From positions 1-32,939 of IMG/VR virus record IMGVR_UViG_3300042562_002564: a stretch of 32,939 nt of DNA, one strand, 5' to 3'. A model generated the notes under the pieces. That model worked only from the letters and a program-made list of their open reading frames with translations. It did no database searches and was not told where the DNA came from. Origin of the DNA: a virus. Shown piece by piece: positions 1 through 6,630 of the stretch; the stretch's first letter is position 1, and each line of letters opens with the position of its first letter. The translations under genes and the position numbers were made by a program.

Positions 1-636
1 TATATTAGTGGATCTTGGTCCGATGAAACAGGTAATGGGAATGACGCAACAATAAATGGTGCAACTTGGTTATCTACGGATGGTGGTATATTTGATTTTG
101 ATGGTATTAACGATACTATTAGTGTTCCTCACAATTCTTCACTATCTCTTTCAACTACCACCCAAAAAACTGTACAGGTTTGGGTTAAATTCGATTCTTT
201 AGGTGGACTTAACCAGCAGATACCTGTTTTTGGTAAATTATCTGGATCGTTTGGGTTTGACGGATATTGGGGTGGGTTATTCTCAAACAGTGGGATAGTA
301 AGATGTGTTACAAATGGTACTAGTCAACAGAAAATAAGTAATTCTACCCTAACAGTTACGACTAATACTTGGTACTTGTTAACATTTATGTCACAAATAA
401 CCTCATCATCGAATACAACTAAGGTGTACATCAATGAAACAGAGTATATTACTAATTCACATGGTAGCGACTCATATAACGAAAGCAATCCATTTTATTT
501 AGGTTTTATTGGTAGTGGTGTGGGTTCACTTTTTCTTAACGGTAAAATTGGATCCTGTTATTTCTACACTAAAGGTTTAAGTACTACAGAAATAAGTCAA
601 AATTATAATGCAACTAAATCTAAATTTGGGTTATGA
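1..636 (+). CDS. LamG/concanavalin A-like adhesin or tail-fibre protein, C-terminal part (5' partial)
   Basis: The frame is open from the first base and stops at TGA 634-636, so only the last 211 residues are visible and the start lies outside the window. The visible part reads as one LamG-like (Laminin_G_3 type) jelly-roll domain. It has the typical opening around residues 6-25 (W-D-x-x-G-N-x-x-D-A-T-I-N-G-A), then FDFDGIND, a central VQVWVKF strand, a W-Y-L-L-T-F strand, and the closing FLNGKIGSCYFYTKGLS segment. Such domains bind glycans and in phages usually sit at the tip of tail fibres or other host-recognition proteins. Position next to accessory genes fits the end of a tail-fibre module. 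Function is inferred from fold resemblance; the full protein could be a fibre, a baseplate adhesin or a decoration protein. Confidence 0.75.
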   Translation, partial: YISGSWSDETGNGNDATINGATWLSTDGGIFDFDGINDTISVPHNSSLSLSTTTQKTVQVWVKFDSLGGLNQQIPVFGKLSGSFGFDGYWGGLFSNSGIVRCVTNGTSQQKISNSTLTVTTNTWYLLTFMSQITSSSNTTKVYINETEYITNSHGSDSYNESNPFYLGFIGSGVGSLFLNGKIGSCYFYTKGLSTTEISQNYNATKSKFGL

Positions 637-1574
637 TGAAAAAATTAATTAAAAATATTTTAATGGAGAATACTGAGAATGGGGGAGATTTAGATTATAC
701 TAAAGACAATATTTTTCCTGAAAAATTTTATGAGAGGGTTTTTAAGTTATTAGATAAAAATCCTGAAAGAATGTTTAAAACAATTGAGGACTTACAATTT
801 GGTGAGGACTTTGAAGGTGATTACGATCAATATCAAAAAGAATATAATATTGCCTACAAATATTTAACTGAATATGAAAATAGAACACCGTTTTATATAA
901 CATTTGAATATGATGGTAACACTTTATCAGAATTTTTCGCAGATGATAGAGATTATGATATACAAAGAATGGTTAGGGATTATTTTAATGGTGACTATGA
1001 CTATAATTATGATTACGATTGTATGGATGTAGATTCTTGGTTGATTGATAAGATTAACGAAAAAAATATCGAAACTCTAAAGGAAAAATATTTAAGAGAT
1101 TTAGAAGGTGAGGAAAGTGAAGAAGGTTTTTATGAATACATTCAATCCGAATATGATACAGAAATAGGTTGTTCCGCATCTGAGGCACAAAACAGTGCGG
1201 ATGTCGAATACTTACATTCAGATTTTGAAAATGGGGTATTAGACTACCTTTCCAACCTTAACGGAAAACTAGTCGCAGATGAAAAGAGTTTAGGGTTAAA
1301 ATTTGTTGGTAGTTTAGAAATAGGTGAGTTAACAAACAGTGAGTGGTATCAAGATGTAGTAGAAGATGCATTATATAGTTATTACCCTGATTTAATTGAT
1401 ATTTTTGCAGGAATTAAAGAAAAAGAACAGGATGGGTACAGTGGTGAATATAATTACTTTTTTCCCGATGACTTAATACGAATTAATACGGATAAACATT
1501 TTAGATATGGTGGGGCTGGAGATATAGATTGGGGTTATTTTAATGAAATACTATCTGATAGATTAAATTATTAA
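633..1574 (+). CDS. Acidic tagged protein of unknown function
   Basis: The gene encodes about 313 residues, strongly acidic and rich in Asp, Glu and Tyr, with a striking DYDYNYDYD run near residue 115. It starts at ATG 633 or the adjacent ATG 636, overlapping the stop of the adhesin as ATGATGA. The first 14 residues (MMKKLIKNILMENT) form a basic, hydrophobic helix ending in L-M-E. This resembles the capsid-targeting peptide of T4 internal proteins, cut after (I/L)-x-E. The same start arrangement and 21 identical bases recur at the metallopeptidase gene at 3512. No catalytic motif is recognised in the body. It is a candidate virion cargo protein; the acidic body could also be a DNA mimic, but nothing in the sequence proves that. 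Confidence 0.8.
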   Translation: MMKKLIKNILMENTENGGDLDYTKDNIFPEKFYERVFKLLDKNPERMFKTIEDLQFGEDFEGDYDQYQKEYNIAYKYLTEYENRTPFYITFEYDGNTLSEFFADDRDYDIQRMVRDYFNGDYDYNYDYDCMDVDSWLIDKINEKNIETLKEKYLRDLEGEESEEGFYEYIQSEYDTEIGCSASEAQNSADVEYLHSDFENGVLDYLSNLNGKLVADEKSLGLKFVGSLEIGELTNSEWYQDVVEDALYSYYPDLIDIFAGIKEKEQDGYSGEYNYFFPDDLIRINTDKHFRYGGAGDIDWGYFNEILSDRLNY

Positions 1575-1584
1575 CATTAAAGTT

Positions 1585-1592
1585 ATATTTAT
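1585..1592 (+). promoter_or_regulatory. ATATTTAT element, putative phage promoter
   Basis: The sequence ATATTTATAATAT ends directly before the ATG at 1598. The element is only 13 bases from the start codon, the shortest spacing in the set, so a transcript from here would be nearly leaderless. TATTTATA within it is the reverse complement of the T4 late core TATAAATA. Confidence 0.45.
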
Positions 1593-1597
1593 AATAT

Positions 1598-2239
1598 ATG
1601 AGAACAAGAGATAAAATAAATAATATTAAGAAAGTTAATCTACTTATGGAAATGAGGGATAGAATGATTAATGAAACACCCCCATATCATCCAGAGATGG
1701 GCGAACCTGTTATTGCGCCAAAGGCACAACACGGTTATTTAGAGGGTGATTCACCTGAATTATTAGGTAAAGAAGTATGGTTTCATACTAACAGACATAA
1801 TATCAAACACAATAAAAATGGTGCGTTTGGTGTATATGGTAGAACTAAAAGGGGTAGAAAACATTCTACACCTGGAATTATCGGATATACCAATGACATA
1901 CTTATAGGTGGTGATATTAATTTTGATATTAGTCTAGGTTATCATAATATAATGAGAACGACACAAGATGTAGGTGAAATTGCGAAAAGATCTCAAGTAG
2001 TTGGAGTTGGTGGGGTAGTACAAGATTTACCTGACGATCCAATTAATTTAAAAAATATGGCAGAAGAAATAAAATATAACCCATTTATTTCTGATTATTT
2101 TTATACTGCCGATGCCAATAATAAAGTGTTGGGTGCAGAGTTTGTGTACGCTGAATATCGTCCAGATGGTAGTTATTCGTTACACGCAATAAACCCAATA
2201 TTAGAACCCTTTAAAATGGGTGAATATAATCCAATTTAA
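1598..2239 (+). CDS. Tagged protein of unknown function
   Basis: This 213-residue protein has no domain I recognise. The N-terminus is basic with two possible (I/L)-x-E processing points, L-M-E near residue 18 and I-N-E near residue 26, followed by a Pro-rich turn (TPPYHPEMGEP). The middle contains a KEVWFHTNRHNIKHNKNGAFGVYGRTKRGRKH stretch rich in His, Lys and Arg, then a mixed alpha/beta region. It lies 23 bases after the acidic gene at 633, with its own ATATTTAT element, and 12 bases before the next gene, so it is probably co-transcribed with 2252-3925. Candidate head cargo by its tag; its biochemical role is unknown. Confidence 0.75.
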   Translation: MRTRDKINNIKKVNLLMEMRDRMINETPPYHPEMGEPVIAPKAQHGYLEGDSPELLGKEVWFHTNRHNIKHNKNGAFGVYGRTKRGRKHSTPGIIGYTNDILIGGDINFDISLGYHNIMRTTQDVGEIAKRSQVVGVGGVVQDLPDDPINLKNMAEEIKYNPFISDYFYTADANNKVLGAEFVYAEYRPDGSYSLHAINPILEPFKMGEYNPI

Positions 2240-2251
2240 AAAAAATAAATT

Positions 2252-3088
2252 ATGACAAATAGCATATTATTTAAATTACAAGACACATATGAAATAGGTG
2301 GTTTAGAGGAGATAGTGATGTATGGTAAATTTTATGTCACTTTCAGAGACATGAAAGGTATTACATATACTAGTAACATTATATCAGAGTTAAAATCAGT
2401 TCCCGACTCTAAAGGATTAGTGGAATTTAATATAGACGATTTAGTATACAGTAAAGAATATCAAAGGTATCATGAATTGTGGTATAGTAATGTCTATTTA
2501 TCAGAAGGTATAAAAGAACCTGAAACAAATTTTTTTATATTAGGTAAACTTTATAATTCATCCACACAAAATTTCGCAACTAAAGTTTTTGAAATATCAT
2601 TAAATAATATTGACGATTCTCCCGAAGATATTAGTAGAAAGGGTATATTGGGGGAAATGAAGTATGAAAATAACTTAGTTTTAACTTCTATACAAAATGA
2701 TTTAGACATTTCGAAAATGAAAGAAACATATAAAAAGGTAGAGCGTGATTATCTTGCTGCAAAAGAAGAATATACTACTAACCTTAAAAATGTGTCCATA
2801 GATACTTCAGAAATTTTTGAAAGAGTTGCAGTACATGAACCAACAGCTTGGCTTTACGTTATTACTAGATTATTAGAACTTAATGAAGGTACTATCGCAC
2901 CAGCCTTAAGATTTACTAAAAATGGTGGGATGGACGTAGAACATAAAAAATTAACTATGATACAAAAGACTATCGAGAATCTTTTAAATATGTATCCAGA
3001 AATCGAAATAGAAGACGGAGAGGGTATGCCATATTCTAATCCTAAAAAAAGAATTACAGATGGTGAAGTTAAAGTAGAAAACCCATAG
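2252..3088 (+). CDS. Hypothetical phage protein with central coiled coil
   Basis: The protein is 278 residues and I recognise no family. The first half is beta-rich (YGKFYVTFRDMKGITYTSNI). The second half has a helical Lys/Glu-rich stretch near residues 150-185 (KMKETYKKVERDYLAAKEEYTTNLKNV) that could form a coiled coil. Another helical part follows, ending in an acidic, Pro/Lys tail. It lacks the basic N-terminal (I/L)-x-E segment of its neighbours, so it may be a structural protein or a chaperone rather than cargo. It lies in a tight run: 12 bases after the preceding gene and 1 base before the DUF4314 gene. Confidence 0.75.
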   Translation: MTNSILFKLQDTYEIGGLEEIVMYGKFYVTFRDMKGITYTSNIISELKSVPDSKGLVEFNIDDLVYSKEYQRYHELWYSNVYLSEGIKEPETNFFILGKLYNSSTQNFATKVFEISLNNIDDSPEDISRKGILGEMKYENNLVLTSIQNDLDISKMKETYKKVERDYLAAKEEYTTNLKNVSIDTSEIFERVAVHEPTAWLYVITRLLELNEGTIAPALRFTKNGGMDVEHKKLTMIQKTIENLLNMYPEIEIEDGEGMPYSNPKKRITDGEVKVENP

Positions 3089-3089
3089 T

Positions 3090-3515
3090 ATGACACCATT
3101 TCAAAGTAAAGTATTAAATTTTTTAAATAAAGATTATAATAAAAATACATTACCTAATTATAATTTTAATTTTTTTAGAGATATTATGTTTATCGCTAAT
3201 ACTTCTATTTCAGATGATTTAATTAATCGTTATGGTGTTGATCAAAATAGTGTTGAATTTTATGATATTTTAAAAGGTTGGTGTAGACAAAATTATGGTG
3301 ATGGTAAATATGCGATACCTGGAGATACTATACGTTTAATTAAAATGGAAGACGATCCACAACCAATACGGCCAAATACAATAGGTATTGTAAGAGAAAT
3401 ACAAACTGTAAGTACTTTTAATGAAGATCACTTAATAGTTGATTGGCAAAATGGTAGAAAATTAAATTTAATCGTTGGATTAGATGAGTTTGAGAGAATA
3501 AAAGATGGTGAATGA
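3090..3515 (+). CDS. DUF4314-like domain protein
   Basis: The protein has 141 residues. Its C-terminal part, from about residue 77, matches the small phage domain DUF4314: G-D-T-I-R-L-I-K-M-x-D-D at the start, a G-I-V-R-E-I-Q turn, then D-W-Q-N-G-R-K-L-N-L-I-V-G-L-D-E-F. DUF4314 is common in phage genomes and has no established function; its fold resembles an SH3-like beta barrel. The N-terminal 75 residues are unfamiliar and include a W-C-R motif. The gene starts one base after the previous stop (TAG then TATG), and its TGA overlaps the ATG of the metallopeptidase at 3512, so the two are probably translationally coupled. Confidence 0.75.
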   Translation: MTPFQSKVLNFLNKDYNKNTLPNYNFNFFRDIMFIANTSISDDLINRYGVDQNSVEFYDILKGWCRQNYGDGKYAIPGDTIRLIKMEDDPQPIRPNTIGIVREIQTVSTFNEDHLIVDWQNGRKLNLIVGLDEFERIKDGE

Positions 3516-3925
3516 TGAAAAAATTAATTAAACGTATATTAAAAGAAGAAGTATCCAATATAGTTAGAAATAACATTAACGAAGGTATTGTCGAAGATTT
3601 TATTGAATTTGGTAAGAGTGAATTATCATTAGGTGACGATTTCAAAATAAATTTAACAGACAATACTGATAGTGTTGATACTTTAGGTAATTATGATATT
3701 GAAGGAAAAGAGATTACCGTAGTTAAAAAGAATAGAGCAATACCTGATATAATTAGATCAATTGCACATGAAATGGTACACCATAATCAAAACGTAAGGG
3801 GTGACTTAAGGGGTAACAAAGGTGAAGGTGAAAAAGGTTCTCCTTGGGAAGATGAGGCGAATGCTAGGGCTGGTAGATTAGTTAGACAATTTGGGGATGA
3901 GAATCCTGAAATTTATGACTTATAA
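3512..3925 (+). CDS. Tagged zinc metallopeptidase (HExxH)
   Basis: This 137-residue protein contains a classic zinc-binding helix, HEMVH at residues 86-90, preceded by I-I-R-S-I-A. A downstream acidic helix (WEDEANARAG) could supply the third ligand. Small proteins of this shape in phages are usually annotated as putative gluzincin-type metallopeptidases. The first 12 residues (MMKKLIKRILKE) are basic and hydrophobic and end in L-K-E, matching the capsid-targeting pattern seen around it. It overlaps the DUF4314 gene by four bases (ATGA). If packed in the head, it would be a protease delivered to the host; a role in assembly is the main alternative. The catalytic call is good, the substrate unknown. 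Confidence 0.82.
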   Translation: MMKKLIKRILKEEVSNIVRNNINEGIVEDFIEFGKSELSLGDDFKINLTDNTDSVDTLGNYDIEGKEITVVKKNRAIPDIIRSIAHEMVHHNQNVRGDLRGNKGEGEKGSPWEDEANARAGRLVRQFGDENPEIYDL

Positions 3926-4314
3926 AAAGTATTACCTATAGAGATATTATTATTCTCACAAAATCCTTCATTTACTTCTATATTACCGTCTGAAAATTCT
4001 GAAGGTTTAATAATTGATATGTCATTAGGATACGCACTTTTAATATCTACAATAGTATCTCCGTTCACAAAAATCATCTCAATAGGGAAGTTAACGTTCT
4101 TCATCCAAAAACCACTACTAACGTAGTCATAATACATACCACAGTTTTGACAAAGATTGTCTCTATACATTAAACCAGTAACTTTTTCTTCTTCAGTACT
4201 AGGTACTTCACACTCAACGTCAATTTCTTCACCATTATTATTCGTAATAGTTATCAGACATTTATTTTTAAATGGTATTTGTGTGTCTTCAGATATAATA
4301 TCTAACAATTTCAT
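3913..4314 (-). CDS. Tagged DUF192 family protein
   Basis: I place the start at ATG 4314, giving 133 residues; a longer upstream reading is possible but has a composition unlike a protein. The body matches DUF192 (PF02643): G-L-M-Y-R-D-N-L near residue 42, then G-M-Y-Y-D-Y, G-F-W-M-K-N-V-N-F-P-I-E-M-I-F-V-N and an I-V-D-I-K strand. DUF192 is a small beta-barrel family of unknown function, often secreted in bacteria and archaea. This copy has no signal peptide. It starts MKLLDIISE, which fits the (I/L)-x-E capsid-targeting pattern, so its export route may be the virion. Its 3' end overlaps the convergent metallopeptidase gene by 13 bases. Confidence 0.8.
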   Translation of the reverse strand: MKLLDIISEDTQIPFKNKCLITITNNNGEEIDVECEVPSTEEEKVTGLMYRDNLCQNCGMYYDYVSSGFWMKNVNFPIEMIFVNGDTIVDIKSAYPNDISIIKPSEFSDGNIEVNEGFCENNNISIGNTFYKS

Positions 4315-4318
4315 ATTA

Positions 4319-4326
4319 ATAAATAG
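4319..4326 (-). promoter_or_regulatory. CTATTTAT element upstream of the DUF192 gene
   Basis: Reading the minus strand, CTATTTATTAAT runs into the ATG at 4314. It is a one-base variant of the ATATTTAT element and sits very close to the start codon, so it is a weaker candidate than the others. Confidence 0.3.
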
Positions 4327-4355
4327 TTGACAAATGAATAAAATAATATTATAAT
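4327..4355 (+). promoter_or_regulatory. TTGACA-N17-TATAAT promoter
   Basis: TTGACA at 4327-4332 and TATAAT at 4350-4355 are separated by exactly 17 bases, a perfect sigma-70 consensus. It points at the small basic gene starting at 4378, with an expected transcript start near 4362. This is unexpected in a phage of a Bacteroidota host, whose main sigma factor prefers TTTG/TAnnTTTG, and AT-rich DNA can produce TATAAT by chance. Confidence 0.5.
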
Positions 4356-4377
4356 TATATAATAAAAAAATATATTT

Positions 4378-4554
4378 ATGCCAAAAAGTAAACATAGAAA
4401 AAATCAAAAAGAAAAATCTAAGGCTAGAAGCCAAAGGATTAAGGCGGAACAACAGAAGTATCAAAAGGCATTTCAAGAAGAATTCTTGAAAGAAATACAG
4501 ACTTTAAGGGATAGACAGTTAAGTATTGAAGAAACACAAAAAACCGAAGGATAA
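4378..4554 (+). CDS. Small basic Lys/Gln-rich protein
   Basis: This 58-residue reading frame starts MPKSKHRKNQKEKSKAR and continues as one long, charged, probably fully helical chain (QQKYQKAFQEEFLKEIQTLRDR). I recognise no family. The strongly basic first third suggests nucleic-acid or ribosome binding, but that is only inference from charge. It has a perfect TTGACA/TATAAT promoter 23 bases upstream and ends inside a strong hairpin terminator, so it forms a single-gene unit. The gene lies on the plus strand between two minus-strand genes. An ATATTTAT-like sequence also runs into its ATG. Confidence 0.7.
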   Translation: MPKSKHRKNQKEKSKARSQRIKAEQQKYQKAFQEEFLKEIQTLRDRQLSIEETQKTEG

Positions 4555-4566
4555 TACCTTCGGTTT
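4541..4566. terminator. Bidirectional hairpin terminator
   Basis: AAACCGAAGG, a six-base loop ATAATA, and CCTTCGGTTT form a perfect 10-bp stem, flanked by A-runs on the left and TTTATTT on the right. It closes the small basic gene (stop 4552-4554) and the convergent secreted-protein gene (stop at 4565-4567). Confidence 0.8.
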
Positions 4567-5059
4567 ATTTCTTACTGTAATAGGTGGAATTTTTATTAAT
4601 CAATATATTACTATACTTTTCTTTTTTATAGTAGTTTATTTGAGTAAATTCAACGTAATCACGAAAAATAATTTTAAACTTAATCTTTTTTCCTGATTCT
4701 TTAATTGTGATGTAATATGTATCACCTTTATGTTTGATTTTACTTATATTATAAATTCTAAATGAACCATTACAATCATGTAAATCCAATTCTTTAGTAG
4801 TAAAGTCAAAATAATAGAAGTATGAACCATTTTTTTCAGACGATATGGTGTCTTTAGATAAATTATCAACTTTTCTAAAAGTAGTTTTACCTTTAACAGT
4901 TTCTTCTTTAGGGAAATGAGAATCAATTACAAACCCTTTATTATTAATTGTGTTAATACCATCACTTATTACCCAACCTTCTTTTTTAGAGGTATAACAC
5001 TGAGAATATGAGTTAACAGATAATACTATTAATACGAATAACAAAATTAAATTTTTCAT
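4565..5059 (-). CDS. Secreted protein of unknown function with Bacteroidota-type signal peptide
   Basis: The protein is 164 residues from ATG 5059; an upstream in-frame ATG at 5080 falls at or before the expected transcript start, so I prefer 5059. Residues 1-20 form a signal peptide (MKNLILLFVLIVLSVNSYSQ) with probable cleavage after YS or SQ, typical of Bacteroidota. A Cys follows the Gln, but the lipobox is poor. The mature part is beta-rich with two Cys, near residue 21 and in the HDCNG motif; I recognise no domain. It has its own host-type promoter (5078-5109) and shares a terminator with the gene at 4378, so it is an autonomous unit of the moron kind. Two other minus-strand genes share the same promoter and leader design. 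Confidence 0.78.
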   Translation of the reverse strand: MKNLILLFVLIVLSVNSYSQCYTSKKEGWVISDGINTINNKGFVIDSHFPKEETVKGKTTFRKVDNLSKDTISSEKNGSYFYYFDFTTKELDLHDCNGSFRIYNISKIKHKGDTYYITIKESGKKIKFKIIFRDYVEFTQINYYKKEKYSNILINKNSTYYSKK

Positions 5060-5077
5060 AACAGTTGTTTTATAGGA

Positions 5078-5109
5078 CAAATGTAAAAAGAAATAATGAA
5101 TCCACCAAA
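5078..5109 (-). promoter_or_regulatory. Host-type promoter TTTG-N20-TACATTTG
   Basis: On the minus strand, TTTG (5106-5109), 20 bases, then TACATTTG (5078-5085) match the Bacteroidota primary sigma factor consensus TTTG/TAnnTTTG. TCCTATAAAAC follows, and a similar sequence follows the other two promoters of this type. The expected leader is short, about 12-15 bases. Confidence 0.75.
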
Positions 5110-5128
5110 TTTTTTATTATATTTTTTG

Positions 5129-5136
5129 ATATTTAT
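5129..5136 (+). promoter_or_regulatory. ATATTTAT element, putative phage promoter
   Basis: GATATTTATAATAAAAAG matches the recurrent element. It lies 73 bases before the favoured start codon at 5202, leaving an unusually long leader that contains a hairpin. Confidence 0.45.
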
Positions 5137-5148
5137 AATAAAAAGAAA

Positions 5149-5168
5149 CAAACCCTAATATGGGTTTG
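5149..5168 (+). promoter_or_regulatory. Leader hairpin
   Basis: CAAACCC, loop TAATAT, and GGGTTTG form a 7-bp stem in the leader of the gene at 5202. An in-frame ATG at 5160 lies inside the hairpin. It could modulate translation or protect the 5' end of the message. Confidence 0.4.
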
Positions 5169-5201
5169 GTAAATAATAATAACGTTTTAAAAATTAAAAT
5201 T

Positions 5202-5393
5202 ATGAATAACGAAGAAAAAGCAACGATGTATCACACACTTTTATTGAGACACGATAAACTTGACGGACAAATCGCAGACATTAAATCAGAGGCGGCTGGT
5301 GTTGAACTAAATAAAGAACAAAAGAAACAACTTGAATTGTTAGAATCTCAAAAACAGGTGTTGGTACAACAAGCCATATCATTGATGAAATAA
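5202..5393 (+). CDS. Small helical coiled-coil protein
   Basis: I choose ATG 5202 (MNNEEKATMYH, 63 residues) over the in-frame ATG at 5160. The upstream extension (MGLVNNNNVLKIKI) is low-complexity and its start is buried in a hairpin. The product is almost entirely helical and charged (DKLDGQIADIKSEAAGVELNKEQKKQLELLESQKQVLVQQAI), with heptad-like hydrophobic spacing that suggests a coiled-coil dimer. I recognise no family. It has an ATATTTAT element upstream and lies four bases before the next gene, so it is probably co-transcribed with 5398-6180. Confidence 0.65.
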   Translation: MNNEEKATMYHTLLLRHDKLDGQIADIKSEAAGVELNKEQKKQLELLESQKQVLVQQAISLMK

Positions 5394-5397
5394 TTAA

Positions 5398-6180
5398 ATG
5401 GTTACAAAAAGTAAAATAAGGAGAATTTTACAAGAATCTACCAAAGGTTTAATGGATAGGTTTGCCGAAGGCGTGATTAAATTTAAGTATAAAGAAATTT
5501 ATAATCATAATTTAGAACGTAGAGGTAAAGAATCCGCAGATAATGAATACCCAAAGTCCTTTGAGGGTTATGTTAAACATCTTAAGGACTCATTTGGGGA
5601 CGAGGATGGTGCATTTGGGATAGAAATCAATCGAATGTTGGGTAGTGATAACCCATTAATTGAGGGTATACCTAGTAAAGATGTCGCAGAAAATGTAATT
5701 AATTACATTCTTAACTATAATGAACCAGAAAAAAAGTTTAGAATACACATTGTTGCGGAAAATGATGTCTTTTATTTCATTAATAAAGAAATATTTACCT
5801 GTGATGATAAATTTTTTGAGTTTGTATGGGATAAATTAATAGGTGACGGACGTACTCGTTGGAATGAGGACCTAAAAGATAAATTATGGGGCGAAATTGT
5901 AGAGGTTGTAGAGGAAAAAATGGATGATGAAGAGTGGCAAGAAGAAAACGGTGTTACTTTTGATGATTTAGATAGAGAAAAGTCTTACTTTAGATCATAT
6001 TGGCATTACCCAATACAGTCTTTAGGGTGGGATAACTATGAATTATGTGAATTTTATAAAGATGTTATTGGTGAGGAAAGGTTATATAAGGTAATTAAAA
6101 CTTATGTCACTGAAAATAAGGATAAAATTTACTTAGGAGATACATTTTATTACATTTTCACTAAAAATTTGTTCTATTAA
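5398..6180 (+). CDS. Acidic tagged protein of unknown function
   Basis: This 260-residue protein begins MVTKSKIRRILQES, a basic helix ending in L-Q-E, which matches the capsid-targeting pattern. The body is acidic and aromatic, with many Trp, Tyr and Phe (for example YFRSYWHYPIQSLGWDNYELCEFY near residue 202). I recognise no domain. In composition it resembles the acidic tagged proteins at 633 and 27362, and the three may be distant relatives, though I cannot align them with confidence. It ends with TAA directly abutting the stop of the convergent HNH gene, with no bases between. A packaged head protein is the leading idea, by tag only. Confidence 0.75.
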   Translation: MVTKSKIRRILQESTKGLMDRFAEGVIKFKYKEIYNHNLERRGKESADNEYPKSFEGYVKHLKDSFGDEDGAFGIEINRMLGSDNPLIEGIPSKDVAENVINYILNYNEPEKKFRIHIVAENDVFYFINKEIFTCDDKFFEFVWDKLIGDGRTRWNEDLKDKLWGEIVEVVEEKMDDEEWQEENGVTFDDLDREKSYFRSYWHYPIQSLGWDNYELCEFYKDVIGEERLYKVIKTYVTENKDKIYLGDTFYYIFTKNLFY

Positions 6181-6588
6181 TCACTTTCTCAACCTTTTTA
6201 TACGTCTTAGGGCGTTCATAGACTCAGTTGTAACCTTAAATCCCTTATCTAAGTTCTCCGTATAGGGTATAAACCTTAAATTTTTGATATTTCCCACCTT
6301 TTCTGGTGGGATTTTTTCTTTAAAACCCATAGATATGGGGTAAATATGATCCAAATGATGGTTTTTCCACCCTCTTTTATCAAAATTTTCTAAAATATGG
6401 AGTGGTTGTGACTCTGTAACCCCCCAAACCATCGCATAATACAGTTTTTTTTCTAAATCTTTAATATTTTTGATTTTTTGTTTGATTTTAGGGTATTTTT
6501 TACATATTTTTCTGATTTCTTTCTTTATTTCTTCAGTCAAATCTGTTTTTTTAGTAATTTTTTTCTTATATTTAATTGGTTTTTTCAT
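6181..6588 (-). CDS. HNH endonuclease, free-standing
   Basis: I place the start at ATG 6588 (MKKPIKYKKK), giving 135 residues; the frame extends upstream but through the divergent promoter. The N-terminal 50 residues are very Lys-rich and probably contact DNA. The nuclease core is H-H-L-D-H-I-Y-P at residues 77-84, followed by S-M-G-F, an N-I-K-N-L-R-F-I-P segment and a later N-L-D-K-G, the usual H-N-H layout of homing-type enzymes in phages. The gene sits on the minus strand between two tagged plus-strand genes and abuts the stop of the left one, as expected for a mobile insertion. It shares a divergent, nearly symmetric promoter region with the lysozyme gene. Confidence 0.82.
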   Translation of the reverse strand: MKKPIKYKKKITKKTDLTEEIKKEIRKICKKYPKIKQKIKNIKDLEKKLYYAMVWGVTESQPLHILENFDKRGWKNHHLDHIYPISMGFKEKIPPEKVGNIKNLRFIPYTENLDKGFKVTTESMNALRRIKRLRK

Positions 6589-6606
6589 AAAAGATGATAT
6601 ATTCGT

Positions 6607-6625
6607 ATATTTATATAATAAATAG
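6607..6625. promoter_or_regulatory. Divergent ATATTTAT / CTATTTAT promoter pair
   Basis: The plus strand reads ATATTTATATAATAAATAG. ATATTTAT (6607-6614) faces the lysozyme gene at 6631, and on the minus strand CTATTTAT (6618-6625) faces the HNH gene at 6588. The near-symmetry lets one 19-base block serve both directions, with start codons 24 and about 37 bases away. Confidence 0.5.
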
Positions 6626-6630
6626 ACAAA

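Noticed and set aside
4315-4476. Upstream extension of the DUF192 protein giving a hydrophobic N-terminus
   Set aside because: The extension crosses the small basic gene and a promoter, and looks like translated AT-rich spacer; the start at 4314 gives a compact DUF192 protein with a tag.
5039-5059. Lipoprotein signal in the secreted protein at 4565
   Set aside because: A Cys follows the signal peptide, but the residue before it is Gln and the preceding positions do not form a proper lipobox.
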